Below, piece by piece: positions 1-6,584 of a stretch of DNA of 64,000 nt. Under the pieces are notes generated by a model that worked only from the letters and a program-made list of their open reading frames with translations, was not told the DNA's origin and searched no databases. The stretch spans positions 310,001-374,000 of the forward strand of contig NZ_LFNF01000002.1 in assembly GCF_001045445.1 (NCBI RefSeq). Reading direction: 5' to 3'. Both the position numbers and the translations under genes were made by a program. Positions within the stretch are counted from its first letter, which is position 1; each line of letters starts with the position of its first letter. Source of the stretch: Chryseobacterium sp. BLS98 (GTDB lineage: Bacteria > Bacteroidota > Bacteroidia > Flavobacteriales > Weeksellaceae).

Positions 1-800
1 CTGAATTCATTATTCCGGTCTGTAATGTAAAAAATTTCATCAGGATTTTTGCTGAAAACACCAGCGCTCTGCACAACTCCTTTCTCTTTGCGGTCTGTGA
101 TAGGCTCCAGTTTTTTAGTTTCCAGATCATACAGATACAGATAGGAATCGTTGGCTGAAACATATTCTGAGATCAGGAGTTTTTTACCGTCTGCGAAAAG
201 ATCGGAGATTCCCCAACCGCCGCCTTTCACTTCAAGAACAGTCTGTGTCTCTTCCGGTTTTAAAGGATTCATATAATAAATATCCCTGTCGCCGCCGTTT
301 CGTTTGGTGGATGAAAAATAGAATCCTAAGCCGTCTTTTTTCCAGATTACCCCGCCGTTCTGGGATCTTCCGCCATCGGTAAGCAGTTTGGATTCCAGCG
401 TTTTCAGGTCGAGCTTAAAAAGCTGCCCGAACTCATTTCCGCCTGTATCTTTTGTATAAATAAGGTATTCTCCTGTTACAGGTTCATAGGATGCATTACT
501 AACAGGCTCATCAAAAAAGGTGATCTGTTTTCTGGCTCCCATAGGTACAGAAATCCTGTGCAGCTGATTGGTGGAAGCAAAACGGGTTACCGCAATGATT
601 TCTTTCCCATTGGGATGAACGTCTGCAATACCTGCATTTCTGCTTTCTGAGTATTTTTTAATAACCTGATTCAGGCTTTTGGGAATAGGCAGGATATTTT
701 CTGCGATAAGATTCTCATTGGGACTTACAAATTCATTTTTTGCCTGGGCGGACAGGAGCCCGGCCAATGAAAGGGCAAAAATAATATAGTGGTTTTTCAT
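1..800 (-). CDS. S9-type peptidase or WD40-like propeller protein, N-terminal part, cut by the left edge
   Basis: The reading frame opens at the ATG complementary to 798-800 and stays open for 266 codons to the window edge. It starts with a signal peptide (hydrophobic stretch ending in LLSAQA), so the product is exported. The visible part contains repeated TolB/WD40-like propeller segments: short strands with YLIYTKD, GLGFYFSS and KLLISEY, each followed by residue-specific loops. This matches the propeller domain of prolyl-oligopeptidase (S9) enzymes; the catalytic alpha/beta-hydrolase domain would lie beyond the edge. It could also be a propeller protein without a catalytic domain, which the window cannot decide. 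Confidence 0.75.
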   Translation of the reverse strand, partial: MKNHYIIFALSLAGLLSAQAKNEFVSPNENLIAENILPIPKSLNQVIKKYSESRNAGIADVHPNGKEIIAVTRFASTNQLHRISVPMGARKQITFFDEPVSNASYEPVTGEYLIYTKDTGGNEFGQLFKLDLKTLESKLLTDGGRSQNGGVIWKKDGLGFYFSSTKRNGGDRDIYYMNPLKPEETQTVLEVKGGGWGISDLFADGKKLLISEYVSANDSYLYLYDLETKKLEPITDRKEKGVVQSAGVFSKNPDEIFYITDRNNEF

Positions 801-823
801 TGTTCAATTTTTGCCTGAATTTA

Positions 824-853
824 CAAAAAAACCACAGACAAATGCCTGTGGTT
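824..853 (-). terminator. intrinsic terminator downstream of lpdA
   Basis: Arms AACCACAG (830-837) and CTGTGGTT (846-853) form an 8-bp hairpin. The A run at 825-831 gives a U tract on the minus strand, so it ends transcription coming from lpdA. Confidence 0.75.
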
Positions 854-904
854 GGTATATAAAGATATTAGATCTTCTTAATTATTGATGTGCCAAGATT
901 GATC

Positions 905-2293
905 TTAGATGTGAATTACTTCACCATAAGCTGCTGCTGCTGCTTCCATAATGGCTTCAGAAACAGTCGGGTGCGGGTGAATCGATTTGATGATCTCATG
1001 ACCTGTAGTTTCAAGTTTTCTTGCCACTACTGCTTCTGCAACCATATCTGTAACTCCTTCCCCGATCATGTGGCATCCTAACCACTCACCATATTTGGCA
1101 TCAAAGATAACTTTGATAAATCCGTCTGTATTTCCGTTTGCTGTAGCTTTACCGCTTGCAGAAAGTGGGAATTTACCTACTTTGATCTCGTATCCTTTTT
1201 CTTTAGCCTGCTTTTCTGTAAGACCTACAGAGGCTACTTCAGGATGGCAGTATGTACATCCAGGGATATTACCGTAGTCGATTTTCTCAACGTGCAGCCC
1301 CTTGATTTTTTCAACGCAAGTGATTCCTTCAGCAGAAGCAACGTGTGCCAAAGCCTGTGTAGGAATAAGATCACCGATTGCGTAGTAGCCCGGAACCGAA
1401 GTCTCGTACCATTCGTTTACTAAAACTCTTCCTTTATCTGTCTGGATTCCTACTTCTTCCAATCCGATATTTTCAATATTGGCAGCAATACCTACGGCAG
1501 AAAGTAAAATATCAGCTTCAAGGGTAATATTCCCGTTTGCTGTTTTTACCGTTGCTTTTACGCCTTCTCCGCTTGTATCAACGCTTTCTACTGATGCATT
1601 GGTCATGATCTCGATTCCTGTTTTCTTAAGGGATTTTTCCAGGTGCTTAGAGATTTCTTCGTCTTCTACAGGAACAATGTTCGGCATGAATTCTACAATA
1701 GTAACTTTAGTTCCCATTGTATTATAGAAATCAGCAAATTCTACCCCGATAGCTCCTGAACCTACTACGATCATAGATTTTGGCTGTTCAGGAAGAGATA
1801 ATGCCTGTCTGTATCCGATTACTTTCTTACCGTCCTGAGGAAGATTAGGAAGTTCTCTTGAACGTGCACCCGTTGCAATAATGATATTTTCTGCTGCATA
1901 TTCAGTTACTTTACCGTCTTTATCTGTAACAGAAACTTTTTTACCTTTCTGAACTTTAGCTGTCCCAAGAATTACATCGATCTTGTTCTTCTTCATCAGG
2001 AATTCAATTCCTTTGCTCATTTTGTTGGCTACACCACGGCTTCTCTGGATTACGTTTGGAAATTCAAAGCTTCCTTCCACTTTATTCAGACCATAGTCTT
2101 CAGCATGGTTGATATAATGAAAAACCTGAGCAGATTTCAATAAAGCTTTCGTAGGAATACATCCCCAGTTCAGGCAGATTCCCCCTAAGTTTTCTTTCTC
2201 GATAATTGCAGTTTTGAAACCCAATTGTGCTGCTCTGATCGCTGTAACATAACCACCAGGACCACTTCCAATGACAATAATATCGTAATTCAT
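905..2293 (-). CDS. lpdA: dihydrolipoyl dehydrogenase (E3)
   Basis: FAD- and NAD-dependent cytoplasmic enzyme that reoxidises dihydrolipoamide on the E2 subunits of pyruvate, 2-oxoglutarate and branched-chain keto-acid dehydrogenases and on the glycine cleavage H protein. The 462 aa are the usual length. The N-terminal FAD site is GSGPGG (residues 9-14); the redox-active disulfide is C40-LNWG-C45; a second Rossmann motif GSGAIG precedes the NAD domain; and the C-terminal catalytic pair H441-E446 sits in HPHPTVSE. It is transcribed alone from the minus strand with a terminator directly downstream. The fused E1 gene at 14-16.4 kb would use this type of E3. Confidence 0.97.
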   Translation of the reverse strand: MNYDIIVIGSGPGGYVTAIRAAQLGFKTAIIEKENLGGICLNWGCIPTKALLKSAQVFHYINHAEDYGLNKVEGSFEFPNVIQRSRGVANKMSKGIEFLMKKNKIDVILGTAKVQKGKKVSVTDKDGKVTEYAAENIIIATGARSRELPNLPQDGKKVIGYRQALSLPEQPKSMIVVGSGAIGVEFADFYNTMGTKVTIVEFMPNIVPVEDEEISKHLEKSLKKTGIEIMTNASVESVDTSGEGVKATVKTANGNITLEADILLSAVGIAANIENIGLEEVGIQTDKGRVLVNEWYETSVPGYYAIGDLIPTQALAHVASAEGITCVEKIKGLHVEKIDYGNIPGCTYCHPEVASVGLTEKQAKEKGYEIKVGKFPLSASGKATANGNTDGFIKVIFDAKYGEWLGCHMIGEGVTDMVAEAVVARKLETTGHEIIKSIHPHPTVSEAIMEAAAAAYGEVIHI

Positions 2294-2375
2294 TACTTTA
2301 AAAATTTTTATGCGAATTTAAGGAAAAATATTGGATGTTTTATGTTTCTGTGAACTGATCTTACATTGCATCAAT

Positions 2376-2489
2376 AAAGCCGTTTTCATTCAATATCAAA
2401 CAAAGAAAGAGAATACAGTGTACTCTCTTTCAATAAATTTTATGTAGCATTAAGAACTTCTCAAAGTTCAAGCTCTAAAAAACGGCTTT
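2376..2489. repeat. nested inverted repeats between lpdA and the 87-aa gene
   Basis: Outer arms AAAGCCGTTTT (2376-2386) and AAAACGGCTTT (2479-2489) are perfect 11-bp complements. They enclose a GAAAGAGA/TCTCTTTC hairpin (2405-2431) and GAACTT/AAGTTC near 2457-2472. It may be a folded 3' region of the small secreted-protein mRNA or a degenerate palindromic element. Confidence 0.5.
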
Positions 2490-2519
2490 TACAATTTTAA
2501 TAACTGCAAAGATTCTATA

Positions 2520-2783
2520 TTATTTCGCCTGTCTAAGCAATCGCTTTTCAGTCGCATATCTTTCATTTAAAGCTTTCATCTGATCTCTTTTCATCTTTTT
2601 TGTAGCAAGCGGATGATTCATAATCAGCTTCTTTTCTGTATTGTATTTTTTTTCTAGCTCACGTGATTTAAGGCTGACCAACTCACTTTTGGAAGGGTGT
2701 GGTGGAGCCGGTGGTCGTTTCTGGGCATTCACACTCATCGATAAACCTAATAACAATACGGTTGATATAAAAAACTTTTTCAT
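2520..2783 (-). CDS. small secreted basic protein, function unknown
   Basis: The 87-aa product has a clear signal peptide (MKKFF, a hydrophobic LLLGLSMSV core and an NAQ cleavage site). The mature part begins with a proline-rich stretch (KRPPAPPHP) and continues as a strongly charged, Lys/Glu/Arg-rich helix of about 55 residues. I do not recognise a named family. Length and charge pattern suggest a periplasmic helical protein. It has its own intergenic space on both sides. Confidence 0.6.
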   Translation of the reverse strand: MKKFFISTVLLLGLSMSVNAQKRPPAPPHPSKSELVSLKSRELEKKYNTEKKLIMNHPLATKKMKRDQMKALNERYATEKRLLRQAK

Positions 2784-2937
2784 GACATTTTATTTTTTTA
2801 GAATGATTAATTAATATTCATTCAGGTTTTGCAGTACATATTACATATATCATACCAGAATTTATTATTTTCACACTGCTCTTCTGTCAACAGGCTTTAG
2901 AAAATGATAATCCAATAAGCAAGAAAATCATTCTACC

Positions 2938-3184
2938 TCAATATTCTGTTTTAAGGGAAGGTTTTAGAGGAATTTTCTGTATGTTCATTTTTTCTACTGT
3001 CCAGTTTATATTTTCATCTAAAAACCGGAGCTCTCTAACCGGAATTTTAATTGTTACCCGCTTTGTTTCCCAGGAATTTAAATACTTTAAATGCTTCTGA
3101 TAGCAGATACATTATGAGCCTGTGAAAAAAAGCTGAAGAAATTAGAAAAGATGAAAGAAAAAAGGTTTTTGTTTTCTGTTTCAT
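2938..3184 (-). pseudogene. decayed or frameshifted small secreted-protein gene
   Basis: Two short minus-strand frames overlap here. Frame A starts at the ATG complementary to 3182-3184 and encodes a signal peptide (MKQKTKTFFLSSFLISSAFF), then ends at 3047. Frame B is open from 3111 to a TGA at 2938-2940 (57 aa) with protein-like sequence including RVTIKIPVRELRFLDENINW, but it has no start of its own. A single frameshift between about 3060 and 3111 would join the signal peptide to the mature part. It is either a pseudogene or a sequencing indel. Function unknown. Confidence 0.4.
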
Positions 3185-3241
3185 GAGCATATGACGTTCG
3201 TTTTTGCTAAATTAAAATATCCTGCCACTGATCAGCAAACC

Positions 3242-4141
3242 TTAATTTTTCGACAAATGCTGCAATGCTTTATCCAGCTCAGGATAAGTAAACTGAAATT
3301 CGGCTTTAATCAGTTTTTCGGGATACACATTTCTGCTTTTTAATAAAAGTTCAGTTTCCGTATTCAAAAAGAGAGAAGCTACTTCCAGCTGCCATACCGG
3401 AGCATTTAATCCAAAAGGGATTTTGAGGTGTTTTCTCATTTTTTTCATAAGATCTTCATTGGACACAGGATTGGGAGCGGTTACATTGACAGTTCCTGAC
3501 ATATCTTCATGGTTAATGACCCATTCAACAGCTTTACAGAAATCATCAATATGGATCCAGCTAACTTTCTGCTGTCCCCGCCCCTGTTTTCCGCCCAAAC
3601 CGAATCTTGTGATCATTTGCAGTTTAGGGAAAGCACCGCCATTATTTCCTAAAACAATAGAGGTTCTTAAAGCTACTTTTCTTGTTTGTTCATTATTCAT
3701 CTTAAAAAATTCTTTTTCCCAGTTTTTGCAGATATTCATGGAAAAATCGTCGCCGATAATGCCGTTTTCTTCTGTATTCAGGTGGGTTTCGGAATGTATA
3801 TAAATGGTTGCTGAAGAGGCATTCAGCCAGATCTTAGGCTTAGTGATGCATTGGTCGACTGCCTGCTGAAGCACTTTGGTGCTGTCGATTCTGGATTTGT
3901 ATATTTCTTCCTTATTTTTTTCGTTATACCTGCAGTCTACAGATTTTCCTGTAAGGTTGATGAGTACATCCGTTCCTTCCATGCTGTCCTTCCATTTGCC
4001 CAAAGTTCGGGCATCCCAATACATCTCATTGCTGCGTTTTGGCTTTCTTGTGAGAATGTATACCTGAGCTCCTTTTTCTTTAAAATATTTTTCTAGGTTT
4101 TCCCCGAGAAATCCGGTTCCGCCAGCCATTATTATTTTCAT
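3242..4141 (-). CDS. TIGR01777-family NAD-dependent epimerase/dehydratase-like protein
   Basis: The 299-aa product is an atypical short-chain dehydrogenase (SDR39U1-like). The N-terminal nucleotide-binding motif GGTGFLG begins at residue 7, and the C-terminal region (FGLNAPVWQLEVASLFLNTE) is the DUF1731 domain that marks the TIGR01777 family. The substrate is not established for the family. It is the last gene of a minus-strand run from 5890 down to 3242, just after the SRPBCC gene (37-bp gap). The pairing of a ligand-binding SRPBCC protein with a TIGR01777 epimerase suggests a common small-molecule or lipid role (inference). Confidence 0.9.
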   Translation of the reverse strand: MKIIMAGGTGFLGENLEKYFKEKGAQVYILTRKPKRSNEMYWDARTLGKWKDSMEGTDVLINLTGKSVDCRYNEKNKEEIYKSRIDSTKVLQQAVDQCITKPKIWLNASSATIYIHSETHLNTEENGIIGDDFSMNICKNWEKEFFKMNNEQTRKVALRTSIVLGNNGGAFPKLQMITRFGLGGKQGRGQQKVSWIHIDDFCKAVEWVINHEDMSGTVNVTAPNPVSNEDLMKKMRKHLKIPFGLNAPVWQLEVASLFLNTETELLLKSRNVYPEKLIKAEFQFTYPELDKALQHLSKN

Positions 4142-4178
4142 TGTGTTTTGAATTTAGAATTTTAAAACTATTGTTTTT

Positions 4179-4655
4179 TCACGCAGATCTGTCCTTCATT
4201 TGATATTGAGACTCTGCTGTTAACTTTATTAATTTGTTCCTTTCCAACAGGAATTTCTTCATATAATCTTTCAGGAAGAAGTGGTTAAAAAGTTTTCCTA
4301 TCCATCCCAGCGGGGATTCAAATTCGAAGATATCGATCATTACCGTACTGCCGTTTTTCTGTTTGAAAATATGCTGATGCTTCATTGATTTAAAAGCTCC
4401 TTTAAGCATTATATCCGTGAATTGGGATGGCTTCTCCATGCTGATAATCTTTGTTGTCAAGGTTTGATCCACTCCTAAATGTCTGGCTCTCCAGGTCACG
4501 GTTTCATTTTCTTCAATCAGACCGGACGTTCTTCCAGCTATTGCTTTCTCATTGGTTTTTGATGTTGATTTTTGATGCAGATCAATATCTCTGGATAAAT
4601 CAAAAACTTTATGAATATCTGCTTTGATTGGGGTTTCTAAATATATTGTTGTCAT
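4179..4655 (-). CDS. SRPBCC-superfamily (START/Bet v1-like) ligand-binding protein
   Basis: The 158-aa protein opens with TTIYLETPIKADIHKVFDLS, a typical first strand and helix of the polyketide cyclase/START fold. It continues with strand pairs around ETVTWRARHLG and TKIISMEKPSQFTD, then a C-terminal long helix. No catalytic residues can be assigned, so it may bind or modify a hydrophobic ligand. It lies in the putative GbsR-controlled operon, upstream of the epimerase-like gene. Confidence 0.8.
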   Translation of the reverse strand: MTTIYLETPIKADIHKVFDLSRDIDLHQKSTSKTNEKAIAGRTSGLIEENETVTWRARHLGVDQTLTTKIISMEKPSQFTDIMLKGAFKSMKHQHIFKQKNGSTVMIDIFEFESPLGWIGKLFNHFFLKDYMKKFLLERNKLIKLTAESQYQMKDRSA

Positions 4656-4692
4656 TTTTTAAGTTTTTAGGTTCGAGATGGAGATTAGATAT

Positions 4693-5061
4693 TTATTTTT
4701 GATATTGATAGAATTTATAAGTGTCGAAAATATAAACCAGAGCTAAAACTGGGCTATAGAAAAGTCCGAGAAATGGAATCGTTATCAACAGATTATAAGC
4801 CTGCGACTTAAAAAGTATAAGTAATAATAGAGAAATCCAAATTGGTAAAATAAATATTCCGTAAATAATGAAAAGTATAGATTTTTCCTCCTTAAAAAAT
4901 AGCTTGATTATATAGCTTATTAATTGAGAAATTCCTACTATAAAGTGAAATGACAGTCCTCCAATGGAAGAATTATCCATTATAAAGATTGAGATAATTC
5001 CTATAATTAAAATCAATAACTGGATATAGAAGTCATATTTTGCAAACGTTTTCATGATCAT
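4693..5061 (-). CDS. small integral membrane protein, function unknown
   Basis: The 122-aa protein has about four hydrophobic segments (LLILIIGIISIFI, FHFIVGISQLISYIIKLFF, FIIYGIFILPIWISLLLLILF and FLGLFYSPVLALVYIF) and ends with a short polar tail. No family was recognised with confidence. It sits between the two-gene membrane-protein pair and the SRPBCC gene, all on the minus strand. Confidence 0.65.
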   Translation of the reverse strand: MIMKTFAKYDFYIQLLILIIGIISIFIMDNSSIGGLSFHFIVGISQLISYIIKLFFKEEKSILFIIYGIFILPIWISLLLLILFKSQAYNLLITIPFLGLFYSPVLALVYIFDTYKFYQYQK

Positions 5062-5133
5062 TAATTTTAAAAGGTTAAAAAATCGCCCCTGGTTCTTTTA
5101 TTGGAGGATCTGAAGGTCAGATACATCCAGATT

Positions 5134-5538
5134 TTAAATATCAGTGTCTTCATTTTCGATATGTTTTTCTTTTCTCATGGCATGTTTACGTCCTTTCAGG
5201 AATAGTAACAAATTCAAAAGCATCATAACTCCAAGATAAATAGAGAAGCCGCCGATTTTTTTACTTAAAGCAACAACTAATCTTTCTACGGTTTCAATCT
5301 GGAAAAATTCAATGATGCAAAGAGCAAAACCAATATTCAGGAGATAGAAGCCAATTTTAAAGAGAGAATTTGTTGCCATTGCGATGTCTTCTTTCTGGTG
5401 AAAAATATCAATCATGAATGTTTTTGAATTTTTGAACAAAAACTGGGATACGAATACGGTAAGAGCAATAACAATTGGCAAATAAATCATGTACGCTGAA
5501 AAATTGTACGTTGTGGTAGTTAAAACTGCTGTGTCCAT
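5134..5538 (-). CDS. small integral membrane protein, paralogous to the upstream gene
   Basis: The 134-aa protein has three predicted membrane helices and a charged C-terminal tail (GRKHAMRKEKHIENED). The second half (LLNIGFALCIIEFFQIETVERLV through LNLLLFLKGRK) aligns with that of the neighbour at 5546-5890 (LLNLGYIAVNLAFWDKVDSVEELV through NIFTLYFLKNK), so the two are probably diverged duplicates that may form a heteromer (inference). The gap to the upstream gene is 7 bp. Confidence 0.7.
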   Translation of the reverse strand: MDTAVLTTTTYNFSAYMIYLPIVIALTVFVSQFLFKNSKTFMIDIFHQKEDIAMATNSLFKIGFYLLNIGFALCIIEFFQIETVERLVVALSKKIGGFSIYLGVMMLLNLLLFLKGRKHAMRKEKHIENEDTDI

Positions 5539-5545
5539 AACTGTG

Positions 5546-5890
5546 TTATTTTAAGGTTAGTTTATTTTTTAAGAAATAAAGGGTGAAAATGTTCATATAA
5601 TGCAGTACGCAAAGGATTAAAGTTATGCATCCGATACGAGCTGCCGTTACTGAAACAAGTTCTTCTACAGAGTCGACTTTATCCCAAAATGCGAGGTTGA
5701 CGGCAATATATCCCAGGTTCAGCAGATAGTAGCATCCGAGAAGTATCCTGTTGATTGTAAGACACATTCCTTTATCATGAAGGAGATATTCCAGATAGGA
5801 CTTTCCGGCATGAAAACATCTTCTACCCACATCTATAGTGATGTAAAAACTCACGGTAAGAAAAATGATATATGACACTATATTGAACAT
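5546..5890 (-). CDS. small integral membrane protein, first gene of the GbsR-linked operon
   Basis: The 114-aa protein has three hydrophobic helices, with a soluble loop containing HAGKSYLEYLLHDKG between the first and second. It resembles the next gene in its second half. The ATG is complementary to 5888-5890 and lies just behind a 20-bp inverted repeat (5906-5925) identical in design to one upstream of the regulator gene. It therefore looks like the first gene of a unit running to 3242. Confidence 0.7.
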   Translation of the reverse strand: MFNIVSYIIFLTVSFYITIDVGRRCFHAGKSYLEYLLHDKGMCLTINRILLGCYYLLNLGYIAVNLAFWDKVDSVEELVSVTAARIGCITLILCVLHYMNIFTLYFLKNKLTLK

Positions 5891-5905
5891 TCTGTATGTA
5901 TTATA

Positions 5906-5925
5906 TTTTCAGTAATTTTTGAAAA
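5906..5925 (-). promoter_or_regulatory. candidate GbsR-family operator before the membrane-protein operon
   Basis: TTTTCA (5906-5911), 8-bp spacer, TGAAAA (5920-5925). The same 6-8-6 arrangement, with a spacer differing at one position, occurs at 6518-6537 before the regulator gene. Confidence 0.55.
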
Positions 5926-5967
5926 TTAAATTCAAATAAAAAAGGATCTGAATCCTCTCCTACTTTT

Positions 5968-6471
5968 CTATTTCAACAGGTTGGTAATTTTACCTACCAG
6001 CCAGTGATCGTCACTTTTAATCGCAAGATCCATAATATTATTGATCTTTCCTGTCACTGTACTGAAATCGTCCATTATCTTTATAAACTCTTTGGCTTCC
6101 TCAGAATCTTTATCGTCAATATTTTTCAGCTCTTCCAAAAAAGAAATAACAGGCTCTATTTCTCTTTTTCTGCGTTCTTTCACAATTTGTTTGAACAGGT
6201 ACCAGATGTCTTTTTCTGCTACGAAGTATTCTTTGCGGTCACCTTTGATAAATTCTTTTCTGACGATTCCCCAGTCTATCAATGCCCGGAGATTCATGTT
6301 GGCATTTCCTCTTGAAATTTCCAACTGCTCCATGACCTCATCCGTAGATAAAGGTTTTCCATTTGCCAGAAGCAGTGCATGAACCTGAGCCATGGTACGG
6401 TTGATTCCCCAGTTTGTGGCGAATGTTCCCCAGGTTTGTACATATTTTTCTTTTGCTTCTGAAAGTTTCAT
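5968..6471 (-). CDS. GbsR/MarR-family transcriptional regulator
   Basis: The 167-aa protein is of the usual GbsR length. The winged helix-turn-helix is in the N-terminal half: ALLLANGKPLSTDEVMEQLE, then ISRGNANMNLRALIDWGIV as recognition helix, and a wing with FIKGDRKEYFVAE. The C-terminal helices would mediate dimerisation. It is separated from the downstream membrane-protein genes by 77 bp. Matching palindromes before itself and before that operon suggest autoregulation and control of the operon (inference). Confidence 0.9.
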   Translation of the reverse strand: MKLSEAKEKYVQTWGTFATNWGINRTMAQVHALLLANGKPLSTDEVMEQLEISRGNANMNLRALIDWGIVRKEFIKGDRKEYFVAEKDIWYLFKQIVKERRKREIEPVISFLEELKNIDDKDSEEAKEFIKIMDDFSTVTGKINNIMDLAIKSDDHWLVGKITNLLK

Positions 6472-6494
6472 TGATTTCTCTTTTATTACTGTAA

Positions 6495-6537
6495 CAAATG
6501 TAATTATATTTTTTGAATTTTCAATAATTTTTGAAAA
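6495..6537 (-). promoter_or_regulatory. regulator promoter with overlapping palindromic operator
   Basis: On the minus strand the -7 box TACATTTG is complementary to 6495-6502 and matches TAnnTTTG. A TTG about 20 bp further upstream fits a -33 element. The palindrome TTTTCA-N8-TGAAAA (6518-6537) covers the -33 region, a position suited to repression. Confidence 0.6.
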
Positions 6538-6584
6538 TAAATTTTAAAATAAAACAGACATTCTTTACAATGTCTGTTTTCATG

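Noticed and set aside
890..1081. 63-aa plus-strand ORF opposite lpdA
   Set aside because: It is antisense to the well-supported lpdA gene, has Cys-rich random composition and no start signal.
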